From the NCBI RefSeq assembly GCF_017744095.1, contig NZ_JAGHQX010000004.1:186001-250000 (forward strand): DNA of 64,000 bases. Direction: 5' to 3'. The notes beneath the pieces were generated by a model. It had not been told where the DNA came from and did no database searches. It saw only the letters and a program-made list of their open reading frames with translations. The DNA is from Shimia sp. R10_1 (lineage in GTDB: Bacteria > Pseudomonadota > Alphaproteobacteria > Rhodobacterales > Rhodobacteraceae). Within the stretch, counting starts at the first letter, position 1; every line of letters begins with the position of its first letter. This document shows positions 24,929 to 34,166 of the stretch, piece after piece. Made by a program: the position numbers and the translations under genes.

Positions 24929-26037
24929 CAGCTGCCCTCGTTGACAAACTTCAGCACAACATCATGTGCGTCGGTGTCTTCGATCTGCTCTGGGGGATGC
25001 TTAAACAGGAAGGCGCTTGCCTCGGTGATGGGGCCAGCAAGGCCGCGATCCCGCGCGATACGTGCCAGACGGATCGCCACCAGCGCTTCAGCCGCTGCAT
25101 TTGGGCTGTCTTCGACATCAAGGCGCACCTCGATGTTGGTGCGTGCGCCACCAAAGAGGCGGCCTTCAAGGCGGACGTAAGCAACCTTGCGGTCGTTCAG
25201 CCATGGCACGTAATCTGATGGGCCGATGCGGATGTCATTTTCATGCAGGCGCTCTTCCATCGCGGATTGCACCGCTTCGGTTTTGCTTTCCCGCTTGTTG
25301 GCCAGGCGGGCGTTTTCGCTCATGTTGAGGAAGTCTGTGTTGCCGCCCACGTTGAGCTGGTAGGTGCGGTCGATCTCAACGCCGCGCATTTCGGCGAGAT
25401 TGGCCAGCGTGCGGTGCAGGACGGTTGCGCCCATCTGTGCTTTGAAATCGTCGCCCAGAATTGGGATGCCTGCTGTGCGGAATTTGTCGGCCCATACAGG
25501 GTGGGACGCGATGAAAACAGGGATGCCATTTACCACGGCCACACCTGCTTCGAGCGCGCATTCGACGTAGAATTCAACCGCCTTTTGCGAGCCAACCGGC
25601 AGGAAGATGATCATGATCTCTGCTTCAAGCTCTTTCAGCTTGGACACGATCTCGTCTTTGCTCATCGCTTCCTCAGCAGACAGGCGGAAGCTGCGGTCTT
25701 CTGGGTTGGCAAGCATATGAGCGGCCACACCATCCAGATCAGGGCCGCGCAGCACTGGCGCGGTCTGGTCTGCGAGATCCGTGTGGAACTGTTCGGTGCA
25801 GTTTGGAGCGGCAAAGGCGGCTTCGGCAAGAGTTTTGCCAACTTTGCGGCTGTCCACATCAAAACCTGCGACGAGTTCGACATCTGCAGGCGTATAGCCT
25901 GCCAGATCTGGGAAGCTTACGCCCACGGCGTCGTCTCCCAGAGCGCGGCAATAGGAAACACCTTGAATCAGCGAGCTGGCGCAGTTGCCAACACCAACAA
26001 TCACGGTGCGGATCGGAGAGGAAGTTGCTTGTGTCAT
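24928..26037 (-). CDS. ino1: myo-Inositol-3-phosphate synthase
   Basis: 369 residues, the short prokaryotic form. NAD-binding VGVGNCASSL near 14-23, then GDDFKAQMGATVLHR, GGNTDFLNM and SDYVPWLNDRK, all diagnostic for MIPS. It converts glucose-6-phosphate to 1L-myo-inositol-1-phosphate (D-inositol-3-phosphate) with tightly bound NAD. In this operon it would feed inositol phosphate to the CDP-alcohol phosphatidyltransferase. Most roseobacters make no inositol lipids, so its presence beside lipid genes is the strongest pointer to an inositol headgroup. It overlaps the DUF4833-like gene and the SDR gene at both ends. Confidence 0.93.
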   Translation of the reverse strand: MTQATSSPIRTVIVGVGNCASSLIQGVSYCRALGDDAVGVSFPDLAGYTPADVELVAGFDVDSRKVGKTLAEAAFAAPNCTEQFHTDLADQTAPVLRGPDLDGVAAHMLANPEDRSFRLSAEEAMSKDEIVSKLKELEAEIMIIFLPVGSQKAVEFYVECALEAGVAVVNGIPVFIASHPVWADKFRTAGIPILGDDFKAQMGATVLHRTLANLAEMRGVEIDRTYQLNVGGNTDFLNMSENARLANKRESKTEAVQSAMEERLHENDIRIGPSDYVPWLNDRKVAYVRLEGRLFGGARTNIEVRLDVEDSPNAAAEALVAIRLARIARDRGLAGPITEASAFLFKHPPEQIEDTDAHDVVLKFVNEGS

Positions 26038-26702
26038 TCTTTGAAAGCTCCACCGGAAACGGCAATAGTATGGGTCACATAACGCCCTGTTTGGGGGTCG
26101 GTTGAATAAAGATGCAGCTGCGTGACTTTCGGCAAAAGTCCGCTTTCGTCGACGTCGAGGTATCCGTAGATCAACTGATATTCGCGTCCGTCCTGTTCGG
26201 TAAACAGCGCAGCTTTAAACGGGGCAAGCTGGCGCAGTTCGATCTTGTGCGATTTCAGTGCGTTAAACGCCAGATATTTGGACGTCGGAGTGTCGTGCGC
26301 ATGTGTACGCACACCAAATCCAAAGATGCGCTCGTACCAACGCAGTTGCATTGTTTGCCCTGCGTCAGCGTAGCGTCGCCAGAACACGGACACGGGTGCG
26401 CGCTGTGCCAGATTCCCGTCATCATCGTAAGTTGCCGTGTAGACGATTGTGTTGGCATTCATACTGCGCTGCAAAAAAAACAGCTGCCCCGGTTCGGCAG
26501 GGTGCGGGAAATCTGGATGCGCCAAAGGTAAGTCTTCGCTCACCTCAGAAGAAACAAGCGCTAGTTGCGGTTTGGCGTCTGCGTCCGTTGCTGTAAGTCC
26601 GAAGTTAAAGGCGAGAACCAAACACCAGAAAACCACAAACAGAGACCTGCTGCGATTACTCAGGGAATTGCCCTGAAAGCCCTTTTGAGCAGTCAGGAGC
26701 AT
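26034..26702 (-). CDS. Secreted DUF4833-like protein
   Basis: 222 residues, with a long basic n-region and a hydrophobic core (LFVVFWCLVLAFNFGL) ending at ADA, so it is exported. The mature part is beta-rich with NTIVYTATYD, FWRRYADAG and LIYGYLDVDESG. This pattern matches, as far as I recall, DUF4833 proteins, which occur near inositol-phosphate synthase genes in several phyla. No catalytic residues can be named. Placed between the oxoamine synthase and MIPS (4-bp gap and 4-bp overlap), it is probably a periplasmic component for handling or transporting the lipid. The family name is tentative. Confidence 0.65.
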   Translation of the reverse strand: MLLTAQKGFQGNSLSNRSRSLFVVFWCLVLAFNFGLTATDADAKPQLALVSSEVSEDLPLAHPDFPHPAEPGQLFFLQRSMNANTIVYTATYDDDGNLAQRAPVSVFWRRYADAGQTMQLRWYERIFGFGVRTHAHDTPTSKYLAFNALKSHKIELRQLAPFKAALFTEQDGREYQLIYGYLDVDESGLLPKVTQLHLYSTDPQTGRYVTHTIAVSGGAFKE

Positions 26703-26706
26703 TGGC

Positions 26707-27933
26707 TTATTCCGCGCTCATACGCTGCCGAAGGGCCGCAGCCGCTTCAGATGCCTTGGCGACTGCGTCAATCACCCGGTCCAGATCAGCTTCGCTGTGG
26801 GCCGCAGAAATAAAGAAGCGGATACGCGGCATGTCTTTGGGCACACCCACATGCACGACTGGCGGTGCATATATGCCTTGCTGCATGAGCGCCTCTGCAA
26901 CAAAAACACATTCTTCTGGTGTTTCAAACAGGATGGGGACAACCGCTTCGCCAATGGCGGTGCCGGTGTCCAATCCCATTTCTGCAGCTTTGGTCAGGAA
27001 GTGGCGCGAATTGGCGCGCAGCTTGGCAACGCGGCTGGGTTCCTTTTTTAGGATATCCAACGCGGTGTGTGCGCTTGCAACTGTAGCGGGCGGCAATCCA
27101 ACGGAATACACAAAGCCAGGCAAACAAAAGCGCAACCATTCGATAACATCGGCGTTAGCGGCGATGAACCCGCCGGAAGACGCAAAACTTTTTGACAGTG
27201 TCCCGATGGCAATTTCTACTCGGTTTGGATCTTCGCCGAAGTGTTCGCAAAGACCGCGGCCTGTTTCGCCAAGCACGCCGTAGGAATGCGCTTCGTCCAG
27301 CAGAAGCCATGCGTCGTAGGAGTCTTTCAAATCCAGCAATCGCGGCAGATCTGTGATGTCACCATCCATGGAGAACAGACCGTCAGTGCAGATCAGCACG
27401 CGGCCATGCTCTGCGCGATGTTCGCGTAAAACACGCTCCAGATCGTCTAGGTCATTGTGCGCGTAGGTTTCGTATCGTGCTTTTGCTCCGCGCGCGCCCA
27501 TCACAATCGAGTTGTGGGCGAGTTCATCAACGATGACCAGATCGCGCGGCCCCAACAGCAGGCCAATCACCGATACATTGGTGAGGTAGCCGGAAATGAT
27601 CGAAAGCACCCCGCCGACGCCCAAAAACTCAGCCATGTCCCGCTCGAGGGCTCGGTGGGCAAGCCGTTCACCGCCTACCAGTCTCGAGGCTCCCACGCCC
27701 GTGCCTTGTGCATCGATTGCAGCTTTTGCGGCAGCCGTGGTTTCAGGATGATGCATCAGGCCGAGATAATCGTAGTGAGACAGCGATAGGTAGCCATTTG
27801 GCCATTGGTCAGACTTTGCTTCCAGCCCGTCGGTTGCAACAAAGTATGGATGCCCGTTTTCGATCAGTGCGCGGCCGCTTAGGCGAAAACGGCGTTCTGC
27901 AAAGGACAGGAAGCTAGAGTCTTCAGTTTTCAT
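26707..27933 (-). CDS. Alpha-oxoamine synthase resembling serine palmitoyltransferase
   Basis: 408 residues from ATG 27933 with GGAG upstream. A fold-type I PLP enzyme of the AOS family. DEAHSYG at 213-219 carries the Ser after His that marks serine palmitoyltransferases, whereas KBL, BioF and ALAS have different residues there. The PLP lysine is K248 in GTLSKSFASSGG. It should condense an amino acid with an acyl thioester to a 3-keto base, with 3-ketosphinganine the expected product. Cysteate (sulfonolipid route) is possible as the amino acid. No acyl carrier protein or N-acyltransferase is encoded alongside. It is the first gene of the operon. Confidence 0.85.
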   Translation of the reverse strand: MKTEDSSFLSFAERRFRLSGRALIENGHPYFVATDGLEAKSDQWPNGYLSLSHYDYLGLMHHPETTAAAKAAIDAQGTGVGASRLVGGERLAHRALERDMAEFLGVGGVLSIISGYLTNVSVIGLLLGPRDLVIVDELAHNSIVMGARGAKARYETYAHNDLDDLERVLREHRAEHGRVLICTDGLFSMDGDITDLPRLLDLKDSYDAWLLLDEAHSYGVLGETGRGLCEHFGEDPNRVEIAIGTLSKSFASSGGFIAANADVIEWLRFCLPGFVYSVGLPPATVASAHTALDILKKEPSRVAKLRANSRHFLTKAAEMGLDTGTAIGEAVVPILFETPEECVFVAEALMQQGIYAPPVVHVGVPKDMPRIRFFISAAHSEADLDRVIDAVAKASEAAAALRQRMSAE

Positions 27934-28246
27934 ACAAGTCTCCGCAGCCTGTGCTGCGTTGTCATTTATTCGATTTTTTCAGCGATCCAAGGGCGCGCTG
28001 TGTGCGATGCATCATTTGCGGAATTGCAATATGACTGCTTCGTGGCATTCGGTCCAGCACAATGCAAGCTCCTATTTCTTTCAGGGTGTGGCTTTTGCGC
28101 CTGTGTGGCTTGGTGAACGTCTTTTGTGCAGAACCTGCGCCATTCATGTCCCTAGGAGCTTGCTCCAACCAAAATAATCATGTTCAGTTGACACAAACGC
28201 ACCGCCGCAAGGTGGATCCAAAAAAGCGTGGTTGGGGACTTCTGCT
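27934..28246. promoter_or_regulatory. Divergent promoter region between the lipid operon and the peptide transporter
   Basis: 313 bp. It contains only weak short frames: 27962-28168 on the minus strand, basic and ending SLKKSNK, and two on the plus strand. None shows a good ribosome site with family-like sequence. TTGACA occurs at 28188-28193 on the plus strand without a clear -10 at the right distance. Promoters for both flanking operons are expected here. Confidence 0.4.
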
Positions 28247-30025
28247 GTGACAGCACTATTGACTGTGAAAAATCTGGTTATTGGCTTTGAAAAGGCCAAG
28301 CCGGTGGTGGATGATGTCAGCTTTTCGGTGGCTCCCGGGAAAACGCTTGCGCTGGTTGGGGAGAGTGGATCTGGCAAGACGCTGAGTTGTCGAGCTGCGT
28401 TGCGGATATTGCCGCCCGCTGCGCAACTTCGCGGGGGCCAGATCGAGTTTTTCGGGCGCGATAGTGCGACGCCGATCGATATAACCTCGCTGAGCGAACG
28501 GAAGATGCGCAGCATTCGCGGCAATCGCATTTCGATGATTTTTCAGGAGCCGATGCGCTCTCTGTCGCCGTTGCACCGCATAGGCAATCAGGTCTCAGAA
28601 GCCTTGAAGTTGCACCATAATTTCGACGCAGCGCAGCGTAAGAAATTGGTTTTGGAGCAATTTGACCGTGTTGGGTTTCCCAATCCAGAACGCGTGTATG
28701 ACTCTTATCCGTTTGAACTTTCCGGGGGGATGCGTCAGCGCGCTATGATTGCGATGGCGATGGTGGGGCGTCCCGATCTGTTGATTGCAGATGAGCCCAC
28801 AACCGCACTGGATGTGACAACGCAGGCGCAGGTTTTGGGGTTGATCAAAGATCTGCAAGCCGAAACCGGCATGGGCGTGATTTTGGTGACGCATGATCTG
28901 GGTGTTGTAGCAAATATGGCGGACGACGTGGTTGTGATGAACCGTGGCCGCGTGATGGAATCTGGGCCAGCGCCGTTGATTTTGCGCGACCCACATCATC
29001 CCTACACCAAAGACTTGATGGCAGCTGCGCCTGAAATTCCTGCCACTCCAGCGGATCGGCCAAAAGAGGATGAACGTGACTACATCCTTGAGATGCGGGA
29101 TGTGAACAAGACTTACGAGCTTAAGGCGTCTTCTCCGTGGGGTGCAAAATCTGTCGTGAATGCGGTGCGCGGTGTGGACTTTGGCGTCGAGCGCGGCAAA
29201 ACGCTGGCCGTTGTAGGGGAGTCTGGGTCTGGCAAAACCACCTGTGCGCGTATGGCGCTTGGTGCGGAGCGTGCTGATTCTGGAGCGTCCATCCTATTTC
29301 GCGCTGAGCCGGGCGCTGAGCCCGTCAATTTGCAGGACCTGAATCGCGCGGAACGGCTGGCTTTTCAGCGTCAGGCGCAGATGGTGTTTCAAGACCCCTA
29401 CAGCACGCTCAATCCTCGCATGAGGGTGAAAGACGCATTGTGCGAACCGCTTGAAATTCATGGCATCGGTAGCGCGTCTGAGCGTATTGACCGTGCCGTT
29501 GAAATTCTGCGATGGGTCGGGCTGAATGAAAACATGCTGACCCGCTATCCACACGCGTTTTCGGGCGGGCAGCGACAGAGGCTTTCGATTGCGCGGGCCT
29601 TGATGCTTGATCCGACATTCCTCGTTTGTGATGAGCCCACCTCAGCGTTGGATGTATCCGTTCAAGAGCAGGTTCTGGGTCTGCTGGAAGACATTCGAGA
29701 TCGGCTCAATCTCAGTTATTTGTTCATCAGTCATGACCTCGCGGTTGTTGCGCGGATTGCGGATGAGGTCGCTGTGATGCGCGCTGGCTTGGTGGTCGAA
29801 CAAGGGCCACCAGAGCAGTTGTTTTATAATCCGCAGCATCCCTATACGAAGGCGTTGATTGCAGCTCAGCCTGAGCCCGATATTGCACGCCCCATCAACC
29901 TCAAGATCGTGGCACAGGGGGCGGGGGCGCCTTCCAGTTGGCCTGATGCCTTCAGATTTGACGGTGTAAATGCACCGCCATTGAGAGAGACTGAGCCCGG
30001 ACACAAGGTGCGTTACCATGCTTAA
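28247..30025 (+). CDS. Peptide ABC transporter ATPase, two nucleotide-binding domains fused (YejF-like)
   Basis: 592 residues from GTG 28247, with GGGGA about nine bases upstream; an in-frame TTG lies at 28232. The first ATPase domain has GESGSGKTLS, LSGGMRQRAM and LLIADEPTTALD. The second has GESGSGKTTC, FSGGQRQRLS and LVCDEPTSALD. Each is followed by the oligopeptide-family C-terminal HPYTK(D/A)L signature. It energises the two permeases encoded downstream, with the binding protein between them: the YejABEF-type gene set. Likely substrates are oligopeptides or peptide-like compounds. It overlaps the binding-protein gene by 8 bp. Confidence 0.92.
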   Translation: MTALLTVKNLVIGFEKAKPVVDDVSFSVAPGKTLALVGESGSGKTLSCRAALRILPPAAQLRGGQIEFFGRDSATPIDITSLSERKMRSIRGNRISMIFQEPMRSLSPLHRIGNQVSEALKLHHNFDAAQRKKLVLEQFDRVGFPNPERVYDSYPFELSGGMRQRAMIAMAMVGRPDLLIADEPTTALDVTTQAQVLGLIKDLQAETGMGVILVTHDLGVVANMADDVVVMNRGRVMESGPAPLILRDPHHPYTKDLMAAAPEIPATPADRPKEDERDYILEMRDVNKTYELKASSPWGAKSVVNAVRGVDFGVERGKTLAVVGESGSGKTTCARMALGAERADSGASILFRAEPGAEPVNLQDLNRAERLAFQRQAQMVFQDPYSTLNPRMRVKDALCEPLEIHGIGSASERIDRAVEILRWVGLNENMLTRYPHAFSGGQRQRLSIARALMLDPTFLVCDEPTSALDVSVQEQVLGLLEDIRDRLNLSYLFISHDLAVVARIADEVAVMRAGLVVEQGPPEQLFYNPQHPYTKALIAAQPEPDIARPINLKIVAQGAGAPSSWPDAFRFDGVNAPPLRETEPGHKVRYHA

Positions 30026-31922
30026 AAGACCTCTGACAGCTCTCGTTTTTGCGGCCTGTTCCGCGTTTGGAGTGGGCCAAGCGCATGCTCTGGAGGTTCA
30101 GGAAAGCATGTTCTGGCAATCCGATGTTGCCTCTGGGACGTTGCCGCCCGTTGCAGAGCGGATTCCAGAGGTGCCGGAAATTGTCGATATGTCGCTGCGA
30201 AGCCGCGAATTTGGCGAACAGGGTGGGACACTGCGCACCATGGTCACGCGCTCCAAAGATGTGCGCCAGATGGTGGTGTATGGCTATGCGCGGCTCGTGG
30301 GCTACAATGAGCGCTACGAACTTGTGCCGGATCTCCTTGCGGGAATAGACAACGAGAGCGACAAAAAATTTACAATGCGTCTGCGCCCCGGGCACAAGTG
30401 GTCAGATGGGCATCCGTTTACGTCAGAAGACTTCCGATACTGGTGGGAAGATGTTGCCAACAACGAATTGTTGTCTCCTTCAGGACCTGTCGACTTTCTG
30501 CGTGTTGAGGGCGAACTGCCTAAAGTGACGTTCCCGGATGCGCACACTGTCATCTATGAGTGGTCCAAACCCAATCCGCAGTTTTTACAGATGCTCGCTG
30601 AGGCGCGGCCACCTTTCATTTACCGGCCTGCGCATTTCATGAAGCCATTTCATGCCAAATACACGAATGAAGATGAGCTAAGTGAACGTCTGTATGAGGC
30701 GCGGGTGCGCAGTTGGGCAGCCCTGCACAATCGCCAAGACAACATGTATAAATTCGACAACCCTGATCTGCCAACGTTGCAGCCGTGGATTTTGGCGACA
30801 AAAGATGGGAAGAGCCGCTTTCTGTTTGTGCGCAACCCCTATTACCATCGGGTCGACAGCAACGGTGTGCAGCTGCCCTATGTTGATGTTGTCGAGATGC
30901 AGGTGGTCGCGCCGGGGCTCGTTGCCGCTAAGGCAAACGCTGGTGAAGTGGATCTGCAAGCGCGTGGCTTGGATTTCAAAGACACAGCGATCTTGAAAAA
31001 GGGCGAGGCGCAGGGCGGATATACTACCAAGCTGTGGGGCAATGGCACGGCTAGCCAGATCGCGATTTATCCAAACCTCAACTACAATGATGAGGGATGG
31101 CGTGAAACATTGCGCGACGTGCGGTTCCGCCGTGCGTTGTCTTTGGCCATCAATCGCAAAATCATCAATCGCGGCCTTTATTTCGGTTTGGCCAAACAAG
31201 GCGGCATGACGGTGCTGCCGGTTAGCCCGTTCTTTAAGGAAAAAAACCGCGATGCATGGGCCATCCGGGATGTGGATCAGGCCAACGCGCTCTTGGATGA
31301 AATGGGCCTCGATAAGCGTGACAAAAACGGCTACCGCACCTTGCCAGACGGGCGGCCTGTTTGGGTTGTGATTGAAACGGCAGGTGAACGCCAAGAGGTG
31401 GAAAATGCCCTGCAGATCATCACCGATAACTGGGCCGAAATTGGCGTGAAACTTATCATGCGCCCCCTTGAGCGCGACATTCTGCGCAACCGTGTCTACG
31501 CTGGGGAGACCATGGCCTCGACCTGGTTTGGGTGGGACAATGGATTGCCGCAAACCTATACCTCTCCCGGCTATCTTGCACCGTGGGATCAGGCGTTTCA
31601 GGCTTGGCCGAAGTGGGGGCAGTATCACCAGACTCATGGAGAGGTGGGGGAGCCACCCGATTTGCCGGCGGCCATTGAGCTAAATGATTTGGCGCATCAG
31701 TGGACCAAAGCCTACACCAGCGTGGATCGCGCCGTGATCTGGCAACGGATGGTGGATATCCATGCCGAGAATGTCTTTGGCATTGGTCTTTTGAATGGTG
31801 CACCCCAACCCGTCGTGGTGTCCAATCGCTTGCGCAATGTGCCCGACAAGGCCATCTGGGCCTGGTCCCCAGGCGCGCATTTCGGGGTGCATCGCCCTGA
31901 TGAATTCTTTTTTGTGGAATAG
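30018..31922 (+). CDS. Family 5 extracellular solute-binding protein
   Basis: 634 residues, with a signal peptide ending AHA near residue 25. SBP family 5 features: GYARLVGYNERYELVPDL early, then RLRPGHKWSDGHPFTSEDF near 125, and a domain with FRRALSLAINRKIIN near 375. The length fits YejA/large peptide- or opine-binding proteins. It is periplasmic and delivers ligand to the two adjacent permeases. The ligand cannot be predicted; di- and oligopeptides or modified sugars are known for relatives. It overlaps the ATPase gene and is 9 bp before the first permease. Confidence 0.92.
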   Translation: MLKRPLTALVFAACSAFGVGQAHALEVQESMFWQSDVASGTLPPVAERIPEVPEIVDMSLRSREFGEQGGTLRTMVTRSKDVRQMVVYGYARLVGYNERYELVPDLLAGIDNESDKKFTMRLRPGHKWSDGHPFTSEDFRYWWEDVANNELLSPSGPVDFLRVEGELPKVTFPDAHTVIYEWSKPNPQFLQMLAEARPPFIYRPAHFMKPFHAKYTNEDELSERLYEARVRSWAALHNRQDNMYKFDNPDLPTLQPWILATKDGKSRFLFVRNPYYHRVDSNGVQLPYVDVVEMQVVAPGLVAAKANAGEVDLQARGLDFKDTAILKKGEAQGGYTTKLWGNGTASQIAIYPNLNYNDEGWRETLRDVRFRRALSLAINRKIINRGLYFGLAKQGGMTVLPVSPFFKEKNRDAWAIRDVDQANALLDEMGLDKRDKNGYRTLPDGRPVWVVIETAGERQEVENALQIITDNWAEIGVKLIMRPLERDILRNRVYAGETMASTWFGWDNGLPQTYTSPGYLAPWDQAFQAWPKWGQYHQTHGEVGEPPDLPAAIELNDLAHQWTKAYTSVDRAVIWQRMVDIHAENVFGIGLLNGAPQPVVVSNRLRNVPDKAIWAWSPGAHFGVHRPDEFFFVE

Positions 31923-31931
31923 GAGCACGGA

Positions 31932-32960
31932 ATGGCCCTGCTGCGGTTCGCGGTTTTCCGGTTTCTGACTATGCTCGCCACGCTCGTGGTGGTGTCGGTG
32001 TTGGTGTTTGTGATCATCAATCTGCCGCCGGGAGACTACCTGTCTAATCAGATCAATGAATTACGTGCGACAGGGCAATCCAATGGGATCGCCAAGGCAG
32101 AGTTCCTCCGGCAGGAATATTCCCTCGATCAGCCGTTGTGGAAGCAATACCTGATCTGGGCGGGTTTCATGCCGGGGCCGCATGGGTTTGCCGGGCTACT
32201 TCAAGGCGAATTTGGCTGGTCTTTTGAATTTGACAAGCCGGTGGCCGATCTTGTGGGCGGCGCGCTTTGGATGACAGTGCTTGTCAATCTTGCTGCGGTG
32301 CTTTTCATCTATGCTGTGGCGCTGCCGCTCGGGGTTTTGGCGGCCGCCAAATCCAAAACTTGGATTGACTATACCTCTGCATTCATCGGCTATCTTGGCC
32401 TCGCCACACCGAACTTTTTGCTGGCATTGATCCTGTTTTACTATGGCAACCGCTATCTCAACCTGCCCATTGGCGGCTTGATGGATCCGCAGTTTGAAGG
32501 TGAACCGATGAGTTTTGAGAAGATGAAGTCAGTGCTCATTCACCTGATCATTCCAACATTCGTCATCGGCACCTCTGGTGCGGCCGCCATGATGCAGCGA
32601 CTGCGGGCAAACCTGCTCGATGAGCTTGGAAAACCATATGTGGAAACGGCGCGTGCCAAGGGGATGAGTGAACCACGGATGCTCAGCAAATACCCCCTAC
32701 GTGTGGCGTTTAACCCGTTTGTAGCCGATATCGGCACGCTATTGCCGTCTCTGGTGTCAGGGTCAGTTCTGGTGTCGGTGGTTCTGGGGTTGCAGACCAT
32801 TGGGCCGCTCCTGTTGTCCGCACTTAAGTCTCAGGATCTGTTCCTGTCAGCCTTTGTGTTGATGTTTGTGGCGCTTCTTACGCTGATCGGCACTTTGGTG
32901 TCTGATCTGTTGCTCGCGCTGCTTGATCCGCGCATTCGATTTGGAGGGCGGGAGCGATGA
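31932..32960 (+). CDS. ABC transporter permease (YejB/DppB type)
   Basis: 342 residues, about six membrane helices, first near 10-30 (FLTMLATLVVVSVLVFVIINL). The C-terminal half has the EAA-type coupling loop ETARAKGMSEPRM and the PSLVSGSVLVSVVLGLQTIGPLLL helix pair of peptide permeases. It forms the channel with the YejE-like partner that overlaps it by 4 bp (ATGA). GGAG precedes the ATG. Confidence 0.92.
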   Translation: MALLRFAVFRFLTMLATLVVVSVLVFVIINLPPGDYLSNQINELRATGQSNGIAKAEFLRQEYSLDQPLWKQYLIWAGFMPGPHGFAGLLQGEFGWSFEFDKPVADLVGGALWMTVLVNLAAVLFIYAVALPLGVLAAAKSKTWIDYTSAFIGYLGLATPNFLLALILFYYGNRYLNLPIGGLMDPQFEGEPMSFEKMKSVLIHLIIPTFVIGTSGAAAMMQRLRANLLDELGKPYVETARAKGMSEPRMLSKYPLRVAFNPFVADIGTLLPSLVSGSVLVSVVLGLQTIGPLLLSALKSQDLFLSAFVLMFVALLTLIGTLVSDLLLALLDPRIRFGGRER

Positions 32961-34108
32961 GCATTCAGCCAGACGGGCGGTTTGTCGACCAGGCGCCGTA
33001 CAATCCCGAAGCTGCAGCAGAAGCGCGCAGTGCGGAATTGGATATGTCCAATGCGCGCTTGCTTTGGCTGCGGTTTAAGCAACACAAGCTGGGGCTGGTT
33101 TCCGGGATCTTTCTACTACTGGCATATTTTTCGCTTCCTTTTGCCGGGTTTATCGCGCCTTACGGGCCCAATGAGCGGTTGGAGGACTACATCTATGCTC
33201 CGCCGCAGCGGATGCATTTCATTCATGACGGGCGTTTCATCGGCCCGCATGTTTATCCGACCACGGCGGAAATGGATCTGGAAAGCTTCAGTTGGAAATA
33301 TGTGCCGGATACCGACACGCCAATGATGCTCGATTTTTTCTGTGAAGGGGCTGACTACAAGCTCGCAGGCTTCATTCCGTCCGACACGCACCTATTTTGC
33401 GCACCTGATGGGGCCACTCTATTTCTGTTTGGGGCTGATCGTCTGGGACGGGATGTGTTCTCTCGGATCCTCTATGGCGCTCAGCTTTCGCTGACGGTGG
33501 GTCTTGTGGGCATCACGGTTTCTTTTGTGATTGGCATCATCTTGGGCTCTATCGCAGGGTACTTTGGTGGCTTTCTGGATTGGGTCATCAACCGTGTGAT
33601 CGAAATCTTGCGCAGTTTGCCGGAGTTGCCCTTGTGGCTTGCTTTGTCCGCAGCAGTTCCCTCCCACTGGGGACCCGTGGCGGTGTTTTTCATTATCTCG
33701 ATCATCTTAGGCATTCTGGACTGGCCCGGGCTGGCCCGTGCGGTGCGCTCCAAATTCCTGAGTTTGCGGGAAGAAGAGTTTGTCAAAGCGGCGGAGATGA
33801 TGGGCGCAAAGCCCAGCCGGGTGATCAAAAAGCACCTTTTGCCCAACTTTCTCAGCCATCTGATTGCAAGCGCGACATTGTCTATTCCTGCAATGATCTT
33901 GGGGGAAACGGCGCTAAGCTTTCTGGGGCTTGGCCTGCGCGCACCAGCGGTGAGCTGGGGAGTGATGCTCAATGACGCGCAAAATCTTGCGTCGATTGAA
34001 ATCTACCCCTGGACCGCGATCCCGATGTTGCCAATTGTAGTTGTGGTTTTGGCGTTCAACTTCTTTGGTGATGGCCTGCGGGATGCGATGGATCCGAACC
34101 GAAGCTAA
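32957..34108 (+). CDS. ABC transporter permease (YejE/DppC type)
   Basis: 383 residues. An N-terminal cytoplasmic segment of about 50 residues, TM1 near 52-72, then an unusually long periplasmic loop (about 75-155, with HFIHDGRFIGPHVY) before the remaining five helices; this loop is typical of YejE-like rather than OppC proteins. EAA loop EFVKAAEMMGAKPSRVIKKH near 275, and LGETALSFLGLGL shortly after. It is the last gene of the transporter operon, followed by a hairpin terminator at 34117. Confidence 0.92.
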   Translation: MSIQPDGRFVDQAPYNPEAAAEARSAELDMSNARLLWLRFKQHKLGLVSGIFLLLAYFSLPFAGFIAPYGPNERLEDYIYAPPQRMHFIHDGRFIGPHVYPTTAEMDLESFSWKYVPDTDTPMMLDFFCEGADYKLAGFIPSDTHLFCAPDGATLFLFGADRLGRDVFSRILYGAQLSLTVGLVGITVSFVIGIILGSIAGYFGGFLDWVINRVIEILRSLPELPLWLALSAAVPSHWGPVAVFFIISIILGILDWPGLARAVRSKFLSLREEEFVKAAEMMGAKPSRVIKKHLLPNFLSHLIASATLSIPAMILGETALSFLGLGLRAPAVSWGVMLNDAQNLASIEIYPWTAIPMLPIVVVVLAFNFFGDGLRDAMDPNRS

Positions 34109-34116
34109 AACTGAAA

Positions 34117-34139
34117 GAGGGTGGTACCGGACCACCCTC
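34117..34139. terminator. Bidirectional terminator hairpin
   Basis: GAGGGTGGT (34117-34125) pairs perfectly with ACCACCCTC (34131-34139), loop ACCGG. It lies between the convergent permease and J-domain genes. Read on the minus strand it is followed by TTTCAGTTTT, a passable U-rich tail. Confidence 0.75.
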
Positions 34140-34166
34140 AGTGCTTTGAGCTAACTCGTGACAGCT

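Noticed and set aside
27962-28168. 68-codon minus-strand frame just upstream of the SPT-like gene, considered as an acyl carrier protein
   Set aside because: It lacks the DSL phosphopantetheine site and acidic composition; it is basic and probably intergenic.
29952-30395. 147-codon minus-strand frame opposite the binding-protein start
   Set aside because: Shadow of the signal-peptide region of the solute-binding protein.
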